A stretch of 10,842 bases of DNA from Candidatus Gastranaerophilales bacterium (lineage in GTDB: Bacteria > Cyanobacteriota > Vampirovibrionia > Gastranaerophilales > Gastranaerophilaceae): the NCBI GenBank assembly GCA_947628355.1, contig CANQZO010000045.1:1-10842 (forward strand), read 5' to 3'. Below, piece after piece: positions 1 to 6,238 of this stretch. Every line of letters starts with the position of its first letter. Position 1 is the first letter of the stretch. The notes beneath the pieces are model-generated. The model saw only the letters and a program-made list of their open reading frames with translations. It was not told the origin of the DNA and did not search any database. The translations under genes and the position numbers were made by a program.

Positions 1-606
1 TTAGGCATATTAATTTTCTTTTTCTTATTAATCGGATTAGGAAAAACTCATTATAATTATGGTCAATTTTGGGTTGTTCATACGGATTTGCACGTAATGT
101 ATAATATAATTCTCAGCTGTTTCAATATTACCTTATTAAATTTAATTACAAAATTTAAAATAATAAATGAAAAAATTATAAATATTTTATTTTTAATCAT
201 AACAGTTTTTTTTGTTTCTAATATTTATTGCAGCTATAAAAATACATTAAATAAATTTATAAGACCAATACTTGAAAGTGCATATAAAACAGAAAAAATA
301 ATAGCATTAGCAAATATAAAAAATAAAACCGCATATATTAATGATGACTCATATAAAGTAGTATGGGGATATTATTGCGAACCTAACGAAAAAGAACATA
401 ATAAATTATATAAAAATTCGCCATATATTATGTTTATAAATCAATTTGATTTTATAAAAAAAATTAATGTAAATTATATGTTCACCGACGAAGAAACTGC
501 AGATAAAGCATTTAAAGCTAACGGCGGTATTTTTAGCGATGAAGAACTGAATAATATAAATTTTAATAATTTGATAAATGAAAAGTTTGTCCGAGAAAAT
601 AGTTAA
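1..606 (+). CDS. Membrane protein, C-terminal part (5' end outside window)
   Basis: The reading frame is open from base 1, so the gene begins upstream of the window. An internal TTG at 88 could be mistaken for a start, but it has no ribosome binding site and the frame continues before it. The visible 201 residues contain about two to three hydrophobic helices (residues 1-13, about 36-50 and 58-77), then a soluble tail of about 120 residues. That tail clearly matches the tail of the convergent gene at 615-1988: both share a TEKII/AEKII-x-L segment, NKT-Y, a PYI-F stretch, FTD(E/K)E and FSDEELN. I infer a polytopic envelope protein. The partner gene suggests a GT-C-like glycosyltransferase, but no catalytic region is visible here. 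It ends 8 nt before the partner's stop codon, with no clear terminator between them. Function is not recognised with confidence. Confidence 0.8.
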   Translation, partial: LGILIFFFLLIGLGKTHYNYGQFWVVHTDLHVMYNIILSCFNITLLNLITKFKIINEKIINILFLIITVFFVSNIYCSYKNTLNKFIRPILESAYKTEKIIALANIKNKTAYINDDSYKVVWGYYCEPNEKEHNKLYKNSPYIMFINQFDFIKKINVNYMFTDEETADKAFKANGGIFSDEELNNINFNNLINEKFVRENS

Positions 607-614
607 TTATCTTA

Positions 615-1988
615 CTAATCAAGAAATTTTTTATTTAATATAAAATTATCATCTAAAAGTCTGTTAAATTTAATTTTATTCAATTCTTCATCGGAAAATA
701 CCATGCCTTCTGCTGTAAATTCTTTTTCAACGATTTCTTTATCGGTAAATATTATTTTTTGTGTTATATTTCCATCGATATTATTTAAAAAAATTATATA
801 AGGGTTATTCGGATAAGTAATATTTTTTTCTTTTGCATTCACATCATAAAATAAATCCCAATTAAACTGATCTTCAAAAATTTGATCATCTAAATATATT
901 GTTTTATTCTTTAGATTTTCCAATCTTATAATTTTTTCTGCTTTATAATGAATTACTCTTAAGGGCTTTAAAAAGTTTTCTAAAACATTATTATAATAAG
1001 GTATGTTTTTATAAATATAAAATCCTGAACTTATAATTAAAATGACAAATATTATGTATAAAAAATAATTTTTTAATATTTTATTTTTACAAATCAAACT
1101 AAATAAATACAAGTTGAAAGACAATAAAATTAATTCATGCATAGTTTGTATATCCGGATGAAATATCCAAAAAATATTAACTCCATATAAATATTGATAT
1201 TGTCCTATTCCTATTAATGAAAAGAAAAATAATAATAATCCTAATAAGTAACTTATAACAATATTTAAACCATTTCTTTCATTTGTTTTGATGTACAAAA
1301 CAATTATTTGAGAAACTAAAAGAATATAACCTATAAAATGATTTATAAACATGGATTTAATATAATCATTAAAAAATATAGGAAATATTTTTAAAATATG
1401 TTTAAAATAACTTAGATTGAAAATAATATTAGAACATTTTCTTGTGAAAGCTCCGAATTTAATTAAAAATAATGTACTAATTATGCTTACAATCAGTGTA
1501 AGACACAATAAATAAAATCTTTTTTTTGAAATTTTATTAAACAAAGATAAAAAAGTATAAATTAATGTTCCTAATAATACGGTAATACAAGTAAGTTCAT
1601 TTGATAAACAGCATAAAATTGTTAAAAAGGAAATTACAAAATAATATTTATAATTACATATATTTATTGTTTTTAATAAATAGAAAAATAATAGAAGAAA
1701 TAAAAAAATCGGCATATTTAATCGAAAAAATCCGTCATAAGTTAACAGCATTAAATTTGATTTTTGGAGTGAATACATAAAAAATGAAATTACAAATAAA
1801 TAAACAATTACTGGTAATTTATAGATTATATTGTCAGATTTATTTAAAAACATAATTTTTAAAGGAATAAAACAAAAAATAATAATTAAAAAAGATTCTA
1901 TATAAGAAAAATATTCACTTTTAAAATCACTTGGATGTATATTAAAAATATCGTATGGAATATATTTCCCGAATGTTTTTATAAACAT
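615..1988 (-). CDS. Polytopic membrane protein, paralogue of the convergent gene; N-terminus frameshifted
   Basis: The 457 residues from the first in-frame ATG hold about ten hydrophobic helices (residues ~30-330), then a soluble tail (~335-457) homologous to the tail of the gene at 1-606. That ATG is probably not the real start. No Shine-Dalgarno precedes it, and the frame stays open upstream to a stop at 2151-2153 while encoding a hydrophobic helix and an ADDTDK motif. Joining it to the 28-codon frame that starts at 2194 with a one-base correction gives ~526 aa. In that protein the Asp-Asp pair (restored residues 42-43) directly follows the first helix. In GT-C glycosyltransferases the catalytic acid sits in this first external loop, so a lipid-linked sugar transferase acting on surface glycans is a reasonable but unproven guess. 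The DNA is more AT-rich than the neighbouring housekeeping genes, hinting at an accessory locus. Confidence 0.7.
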   Translation of the reverse strand: MFIKTFGKYIPYDIFNIHPSDFKSEYFSYIESFLIIIFCFIPLKIMFLNKSDNIIYKLPVIVYLFVISFFMYSLQKSNLMLLTYDGFFRLNMPIFLFLLLFFYLLKTINICNYKYYFVISFLTILCCLSNELTCITVLLGTLIYTFLSLFNKISKKRFYLLCLTLIVSIISTLFLIKFGAFTRKCSNIIFNLSYFKHILKIFPIFFNDYIKSMFINHFIGYILLVSQIIVLYIKTNERNGLNIVISYLLGLLLFFFSLIGIGQYQYLYGVNIFWIFHPDIQTMHELILLSFNLYLFSLICKNKILKNYFLYIIFVILIISSGFYIYKNIPYYNNVLENFLKPLRVIHYKAEKIIRLENLKNKTIYLDDQIFEDQFNWDLFYDVNAKEKNITYPNNPYIIFLNNIDGNITQKIIFTDKEIVEKEFTAEGMVFSDEELNKIKFNRLLDDNFILNKKFLD

Positions 1989-2107
1989 ATGTGAAACAGG
2001 AAGACCGTTTGAATAGAAATCATTGATAAAAATATTTTTAAAAGATTGACATAATATTTTATCTGTATCATCTGCAAATATAAATGTATAAGATAATAAA
2101 TAAGAAA

Positions 2108-2194
2108 TTAAAAAAAATAAGATAAAACAAACAATACTAAAGAAAAAATATTAGTTATTTTTAAATTTTTATAATTTAAATTAAAGATTTTCAT
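2108..2194 (-). pseudogene. Detached 5' end of the 615-1988 membrane gene (frameshift)
   Basis: An ATG at 2194-2192 has AGGA (2204-2201) six nt upstream and encodes 28 residues starting MKIFNLNYKN, entering a hydrophobic helix before a stop at 2110-2108. The stop falls at an eight-base A run on the + strand (2110-2117; T8 in the coding sense). Adding one T there continues the helix as SYFFLISYLLSYTF and leads in frame into the ADD motif and the rest of the gene. A shift at the A6 run (2143-2148) would also work. Together with the open but startless frame downstream, this looks like one gene broken by a single-base slip. A sequencing error, recent decay, or reversible slippage switching are all possible. 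Confidence 0.65.
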
Positions 2195-2218
2195 AATAAT
2201 TCCTATTATAATAATAAT

Positions 2219-2246
2219 TTAACACAAAGGATAAATATAGTATAAT
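2219..2246 (+). promoter_or_regulatory. nanE promoter abutting the start codon
   Basis: TTAACA (2219-2224) and TATAAT (2241-2246) are separated by 16 nt and closely match sigma-70 type hexamers. Only 7 nt separate the -10 box from the ATG at 2254, so transcription should begin at or within a base or two of the start codon. The AAGG at 2249-2252 is too close to the ATG to serve as a Shine-Dalgarno. Confidence 0.6.
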
Positions 2247-2253
2247 ATAAGGC

Positions 2254-2937
2254 ATGAACATAATAGACAAATTAAAAAATGAAGTAATAATATCGGTGCA
2301 GGCAATGCCTGATGAGCCTTTATATGAAGAAGCCGTATTAACAGCTATGATGAAATCCGTAATAAACGGCGGCGCAAAGGGATTAAGGCTTGCGGGTGCA
2401 AGGGATGTTAATAATGCAAAAAAACTTTTTGATGTGCCTGTTATAGGTTTAACTAAGCCCGACAAACTGCCTGAAAACTGGAAAGAGATTGTTTATATAA
2501 CTCCGACTTTAAAAGAAGTTGATGAGTTAATAAAAGCAAATGCCGATATTATAGCAACTGACGCAACGCAAAGACCAAGACCGAAAGAAAGTTTAGAGGA
2601 AATTCTTAAATATATAAAAAGTCATAATAAACTTGCTATGGCTGATATATCAACATTTGATGAGGGGATAAAGGCGCGGGAACTTGGGTTTGATATTATA
2701 TCAACAACGCTGTCGGGGTATACTCAAAATTCGCCGATGGTGAGTAATACTCCCGATTTTGAATTGCTTTCAAAACTGACAAAATTACTTGATTGCCCCG
2801 TAATACTTGAGGGCAGAATATGGGAGCCTATGGAAGTTGATATGGCTTTTGCTCTTGGTGCGTACAGCGTAGTCATAGGTTCTGCGGTAACTCGTCCGCA
2901 GTTAATAACCAAAAGATTTTGTGAGAGGAATATATGA
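2254..2937 (+). CDS. nanE: N-acetylmannosamine-6-phosphate 2-epimerase
   Basis: A cytoplasmic TIM-barrel enzyme that converts ManNAc-6-P to GlcNAc-6-P in sialic acid and ManNAc breakdown. At 227 aa it is full length. Family landmarks are all present: the N-terminal SVQAMPDEPLY block (14-24), GGAKGLRLAG (39-48), the GLTK segment with the probable catalytic Lys68, DATQRPRP (103-110), MADIST (129-134), TTLSGYT (151-157) and the EGR motif with probable catalytic Glu186. The match from residue 1 supports the ATG at 2254 even though no usable ribosome binding site precedes it; the promoter is almost fused to the start. Its last codons overlap the following ROK kinase gene by ATGA, so the two are translationally coupled. 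No N-acetylneuraminate lyase gene lies nearby in the window. Confidence 0.95.
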   Translation: MNIIDKLKNEVIISVQAMPDEPLYEEAVLTAMMKSVINGGAKGLRLAGARDVNNAKKLFDVPVIGLTKPDKLPENWKEIVYITPTLKEVDELIKANADIIATDATQRPRPKESLEEILKYIKSHNKLAMADISTFDEGIKARELGFDIISTTLSGYTQNSPMVSNTPDFELLSKLTKLLDCPVILEGRIWEPMEVDMAFALGAYSVVIGSAVTRPQLITKRFCERNI

Positions 2938-3845
2938 AAAAAATACTTGCAATAGATGCGGGCGGAACAAAATTAACCTGTGCCGTTATTAACGAAAACG
3001 GTGAAATAATAAGTGATGTGGAAAAATATTCTACACCCAAAAATATTGATGAATTGGTAAAACTTTTTAAAGAAATAATTAATAAGTATGAAGATAGTAT
3101 AGATATGACAGCTTTTGCGACGGCAGGTGCGGTAAATATTGATAATACAAAGGTGGATTCATCAACACCGAATATGCCAAAAGGTTATAATCAATTGGAC
3201 TTTTCATCATTAAGTAAAAAAAGAGTATTTGTAGAAAACGATGCAAATTGTGCTGCGTGGGCAGAGTATAAAATCGGAGCGGCAAAAGGCGAAAAAAATA
3301 CCATAACAATAACACTCGGCACGGGAGTCGGGGGAGGATTTATTGTTGACGGAAAACTATTGAGGGGAAAATCGGGCCGTGCAGGTGAAGTCGGCAGTAT
3401 GAAAATAAACGGCAAAGGCAGGGTTTGCACGTGCGGAAGAAAGAATTGTTTTGAAAGTTATGCTTCAGGAACGGGGCTTAAAATGACGGCGGAAGAAGTT
3501 GCACAATCGGATGAAGTTTTTAAAAAAAGTATTTTAAACTCTAAAAACCCTAAAGATATTACAACTTATGATATTATTGACGGAGTAAATAAAGGTGATT
3601 TATACTCCTTAAAAGTATTTAATATTTGGAAACAGGACTTAATAACAGGTTTAATCAATATCGTTAATATTTTTGATACAGAAAGCATAGTAATATCAGG
3701 CGGTATGGGCAAATTTATCAATACCGACGAGATTGAAACACTTGTAAATAATGAAACAGTAGTATCACCCGTAAAAATAAAACTTGCAAAAGCAGGTAAT
3801 TATTCGGGCATGATAGGTGCAGCTTTATTAGCCTGCCAAAAATAA
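2934..3845 (+). CDS. nanK: ROK family sugar kinase, probable N-acetylmannosamine kinase
   Basis: Probably phosphorylates ManNAc (or GlcNAc) with ATP to feed the preceding epimerase. The 303 residues have the ROK layout: phosphate-binding DAGGTK (8-13), ENDANCAAWAEY with probable catalytic base Asp103, the LGTGVGGG loop (128-135), and the zinc cluster CTCGRKNC (Cys165, 167, 172) followed by FESYASG. The C-terminal lobe carries IVISGGMG, another ROK signature. Oddly, the usual GE-x-GH sequence reads GEVGS: Ser155 (codon AGT at 3396-3398) replaces the His that normally binds zinc and contacts the sugar. The start ATG overlaps the nanE stop, and AGAGGAA lies just upstream inside nanE. Substrate assignment rests on this coupling and on family membership; a GlcNAc or glucose kinase cannot be excluded. 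Confidence 0.85.
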   Translation: MKKILAIDAGGTKLTCAVINENGEIISDVEKYSTPKNIDELVKLFKEIINKYEDSIDMTAFATAGAVNIDNTKVDSSTPNMPKGYNQLDFSSLSKKRVFVENDANCAAWAEYKIGAAKGEKNTITITLGTGVGGGFIVDGKLLRGKSGRAGEVGSMKINGKGRVCTCGRKNCFESYASGTGLKMTAEEVAQSDEVFKKSILNSKNPKDITTYDIIDGVNKGDLYSLKVFNIWKQDLITGLINIVNIFDTESIVISGGMGKFINTDEIETLVNNETVVSPVKIKLAKAGNYSGMIGAALLACQK

Positions 3846-3855
3846 ATATTTGATG

Positions 3856-3861
3856 TATAAT
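3856..3861 (+). promoter_or_regulatory. Possible -10 box for the parvulin gene
   Basis: A perfect TATAAT lies 10 nt after the ROK kinase stop and 24 nt before the preferred ATG of the next gene. The only candidate -35 is CTGCCA (3833-3838, 17-nt spacer), a four-of-six match. It could give a short leader including the GAGG ribosome binding site, but in such AT-rich DNA a chance match is quite possible. Confidence 0.3.
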
Positions 3862-3885
3862 TTTACCAGAAGTATTGAGGTTTGG

Positions 3886-4296
3886 ATGAAAATAATTTTA
3901 AATATATTTTGTTGGATTTTAACGGTATTTTGCTGCTGGTTTCCTTTTGCATATTACCATAGCAATTTAGATAAAAAAGAAATAAAAATAAGTCATATAT
4001 TGACTGATACGAAAGAACAAATAAAGAATGTACAAAATCTGATAAAAGACGGCAAATCATTTGAGCAAATGGCTCAAGAGTATTCAAAAGACGATACTAA
4101 GAATGATAAAGGGAATATAGGTTATCAAACACGAGGCAATTTAGTTGAGGAATTTGAAAGTGCCGCATTTAATTTGGATTTAAACAAAGTATCCGCCCCC
4201 GTTAAAACCGAATACGGCTGGCATTTAATAAAGGTATATGATATAAAGTATTTTTCCGATAAGGAAAATTTCGGAAAAAAATATTTTATATACTAA
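3886..4296 (+). CDS. Membrane-anchored parvulin-type peptidyl-prolyl isomerase
   Basis: Catalyses cis-trans isomerisation of X-Pro bonds, most likely on exported proteins outside the cytoplasmic membrane. I chose the ATG at 3886 because GAGG (3877-3880) sits 5 nt upstream; starts at 3850 (TTG) or 3853 (ATG) would add about 12 poorly supported residues and lack a binding site. The 136-aa product has one hydrophobic helix at 3-24, without a convincing lipobox, then a single PpiC/rotamase domain (~32-118). Visible family features are ISHIL with His37, FEQMAQEYSKDD (59-70), GNIGYQTRGNLVEEFESAAF (76-95) and VSAPVKTEYGWHLIKV with His113. It lacks the extra chaperone domains of SurA and PrsA, so it is a minimal anchored foldase. 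It follows the ROK gene by 40 nt and may be co-transcribed with it. Confidence 0.87.
   Translation: MKIILNIFCWILTVFCCWFPFAYYHSNLDKKEIKISHILTDTKEQIKNVQNLIKDGKSFEQMAQEYSKDDTKNDKGNIGYQTRGNLVEEFESAAFNLDLNKVSAPVKTEYGWHLIKVYDIKYFSDKENFGKKYFIY
4251..4279. repeat. Inverted repeat inside the 3' end of the parvulin gene
   Basis: TTTTTCCGA (4251-4259) and TCGGAAAAA (4271-4279) form a perfect 9-bp stem with an 11-nt loop, 15 nt before the stop codon. The 3' arm is followed by A residues rather than T residues on either strand, so it does not have the shape of an intrinsic terminator. It may be an mRNA-stabilising hairpin or a coincidence. Confidence 0.35.
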
Positions 4297-4311
4297 AAAT
4301 CATGTTTTATA

Positions 4312-4317
4312 TATAAT
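4312..4317 (+). promoter_or_regulatory. Possible -10 box for the 4348 gene
   Basis: TATAAT lies 30 nt before the ATG at 4348, a spacing that leaves room for a short leader with the AAAGGA binding site (4335-4340). No good -35 is visible, and the surrounding ATs make chance likely. Confidence 0.35.
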
Positions 4318-4347
4318 TAAAACAGTAAATGAAAAAAGGAATATGTT

Positions 4348-5049
4348 ATGACAAGAAATCAACTCCCTGAGGGTGTAGGAAAAAAGATAGTTGAAGCATT
4401 AAAAAGGCAAGCGGAAGCTGATATCAGCCCGATAGAAGAAATGCCTGCCGCAGTAGGTAATAATCTTCCTTTATCTGAGGAAAAAGATACCAATGAAATG
4501 AACTATGAAACAGCAGTTGAAAATAATGATGACATTATCATAGAAGAAACAGAAGAAACTGCAAATGTGCAAGATGAAGATATTATTAATCAGCCGTTGT
4601 TTGAAATTCCGGAACAAGAACAGGAAACCCAAGCTGGCATATCCGCTCCGCAAATAAATAAAAGCGAGCCTGTATATTATACAAAGACTCCTTTAACAAA
4701 AGAAAGACTTGAAAAAACAGTAATGGAAGCAGCATCACAAGTAAGCATGCCTGCAAATGTTGCAACATTAAGAAAATTAATAATGGGACTTCCTGCAGGT
4801 GTTACAAAACAAACAGGAGCTCAAATTATAAAGCAGACATTTGAAGCAATGGGCATGCCGATGAGCAATGTATTGAAAGAAGCTCAAATGTTCCAAGAGG
4901 AATTGAACAGTTCTACAAGAGAATACATGATTAAAATTCAAGAGTATAAAACTCAAATTATGCAGTTAGAAAAATCTGTACAGGATTATCAACAGCACAT
5001 TTCTCAAGTAAATGATTTAATCAGTTTATTTCTTTCTTCGGAAAGATAG
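4348..5049 (+). CDS. Unrecognised protein with acidic linker and C-terminal coiled coil
   Basis: I do not recognise this 233-aa protein. The start is secure: AAAGGA lies 7 nt before the ATG. It has three parts. Residues 1-24 form a basic amphipathic segment (LPEGVGKKIVEALKRQ). Residues ~25-110 are strongly acidic and low in complexity, rich in Glu, Asp and Asn, and probably disordered. Residues ~115-233 look folded and helical, with LPAGVTKQTGAQII (148-161), then EAMGMPMSNVLKEAQ, then a heptad-like coiled coil from ~180 to 228. There is no signal peptide or membrane helix, so it is probably cytoplasmic. A short conserved-looking tip, a flexible linker and an oligomerising domain suggest a scaffold or adaptor. 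Its stop codon directly abuts the stop of the convergent DUF2400 gene, with no spacer. No enzymatic motif is visible. Confidence 0.82.
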   Translation: MTRNQLPEGVGKKIVEALKRQAEADISPIEEMPAAVGNNLPLSEEKDTNEMNYETAVENNDDIIIEETEETANVQDEDIINQPLFEIPEQEQETQAGISAPQINKSEPVYYTKTPLTKERLEKTVMEAASQVSMPANVATLRKLIMGLPAGVTKQTGAQIIKQTFEAMGMPMSNVLKEAQMFQEELNSSTREYMIKIQEYKTQIMQLEKSVQDYQQHISQVNDLISLFLSSER

Positions 5050-5808
5050 TTAAACTTTATTGTTAACTCCGTAACCGAATAAAGCAAAGTCATATTTTAC
5101 GGGGTCTGAACGGTCAAAAGATTTTAAATTTTCAGTAAGTTCGATAACGCTTTCATAGGCATTATCGTTTCTTTTTAATAGCCCCAATAATCTTCCGATT
5201 TTAGCGCTGTGAGTATCTAAAGGAATTAACAGTTCCGATTTGGGAATAAAATTCCAAATACCAATATCAACACACCCTGTGCGGATAAACCACCTTAAAA
5301 GCATATTCATGCGCTTTAATGCACTTTTTTTCGCGGGGTTTGGCAATAAGTGATAAAAGCCTTTTGTTACTTTATTTTCATTAACTCTTGCATAAAAGTA
5401 GTCAACTACACCTTGAAACATATTCCAAACATCATTGTTTTGCGAGTAAGAATATTTAAAAAGGCTCTCAAGAGTTTCTTTTTCGGAATATAAGATATTT
5501 AAAATTCTTAAAACTTCAATTAAATCACAATCTTTGGAAAATCTGTAATCGCAGTTTTTTATGTTATTTTCTTTGTAATTAAATGATTGTATAAACTCAA
5601 AAGGCTTATTGTTCATAAGGTTAAATATGTAATTTAACTTTGAAATAAACACTTCACGCTTGCCGTAAGCAAACATGGAAGCAATAAACCCTGCTATTTC
5701 AATATCGTTTTTATCTTTAAATCGGTGAACGAATTGAACGGGATCATCTTTTATAAAGTCAATGGTTTCATATTGTTTTACGTAATTATCAAGCTGTGTT
5801 TTAAGCAT
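5050..5808 (-). CDS. TIGR02757/DUF2400 family protein
   Basis: A 252-aa conserved protein of unknown function, near the usual family length. Landmarks I associate with TIGR02757 appear in order: FVHRFKDKNDIEIAGF (26-41), FAYGKRE (46-52), LLPNP (154-158), KRMNMLLRWFIR (165-176), VDIGIW (180-185), IPLDTH (195-200), and the C-terminal DPVKYDFALFGYG (235-247). The density of conserved Arg, Lys, Asp and His suggests nucleic acid binding or an enzyme, but I know of no assigned reaction. It is the last gene of the - strand operon: its ATG lies inside the end of tadA with an 8-bp overlap (ATGCTTAA), so translation is probably coupled. Its stop abuts that of the convergent gene, leaving no room for a dedicated terminator. 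Confidence 0.9.
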   Translation of the reverse strand: MLKTQLDNYVKQYETIDFIKDDPVQFVHRFKDKNDIEIAGFIASMFAYGKREVFISKLNYIFNLMNNKPFEFIQSFNYKENNIKNCDYRFSKDCDLIEVLRILNILYSEKETLESLFKYSYSQNNDVWNMFQGVVDYFYARVNENKVTKGFYHLLPNPAKKSALKRMNMLLRWFIRTGCVDIGIWNFIPKSELLIPLDTHSAKIGRLLGLLKRNDNAYESVIELTENLKSFDRSDPVKYDFALFGYGVNNKV

Positions 5809-6238
5809 TTCTCAGTCTTTCAAAATAGTCTTTTAACAGTTTAGAGCATTCTTCTTCCATAATCCCGCCTTTAACTTCGGCATTGTAATCCATAATTTTA
5901 CGCATGTCCGATTTAGAGCCGAAAGCTCCGTTTAAGATGTCATAAGCTCCAAAATAAATTTTATTAATTCTTGCCTGCAGTATTGCGCTTGCGCACATCG
6001 GGCATGGTTCAAGCGTAACATATATTTCGCAGTCATTTAACCGCCAGTTTTTAAGTTTTTTGCAGGCATTTTGAAGCGCAATAATTTCCGCATGGCAGAT
6101 AACATTTTTATTTTTTTCGCGCTCATTTACCGCTTTTGCAATAATTTTATCATCTTTAACTATAACAGCACCAATAGGAATATCTTTTCCCGAAGTTTTT
6201 GCAATATCAAGCGCTTTTTGCATAAATTCAATTTTCAT
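5801..6238 (-). CDS. tadA: tRNA-specific adenosine-34 deaminase
   Basis: Deaminates A34 to inosine in the anticodon of tRNA-Arg(ACG), so one tRNA reads several Arg codons; a cytoplasmic zinc enzyme. The 145-aa protein has the cytidine deaminase fold signature: IPIGAVIV (20-27), CHAEI with zinc-ligand His49 and catalytic Glu51, and the PCPMC motif with zinc ligands Cys79 and Cys82 after LE. The WRL segment, YFGAYD and the C-terminal EEECSKLLKDYF also fit TadA better than other deaminases. The residues before HAE read NVI rather than the DPT of the E. coli enzyme; other bacterial TadAs vary here too. The ATG lies inside the last codons of the histidine kinase (11-bp overlap), with AAAGAGG about 6 nt upstream inside that gene. 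A guanine or riboflavin-type deaminase is less likely. Confidence 0.93.
   Translation of the reverse strand: MKIEFMQKALDIAKTSGKDIPIGAVIVKDDKIIAKAVNEREKNKNVICHAEIIALQNACKKLKNWRLNDCEIYVTLEPCPMCASAILQARINKIYFGAYDILNGAFGSKSDMRKIMDYNAEVKGGIMEEECSKLLKDYFERLRNA

Noticed and set aside
88..90. TTG as the start of the first gene
   Set aside because: The frame is open to base 1 with hydrophobic protein sequence that aligns with the convergent paralogue, so the gene is 5'-truncated by the window edge.
2181..2465. Open frame on the - strand over the start of nanE
   Set aside because: It lies antisense to a confidently identified gene, has no recognisable protein features, and its ATG has no support.
3850..3885. 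TTG/ATG starts before the parvulin gene's ATG at 3886
   Set aside because: They have no ribosome binding site and would put about 12 hydrophilic residues before the signal-anchor; GAGG 5 nt before 3886 is better.
5048..5068. AGTTAA / TTAACT inverted repeat at the convergent stops, as a bidirectional terminator
   Set aside because: Only 6 bp, AT-rich, 9-nt loop and no flanking T tract; too weak to call.
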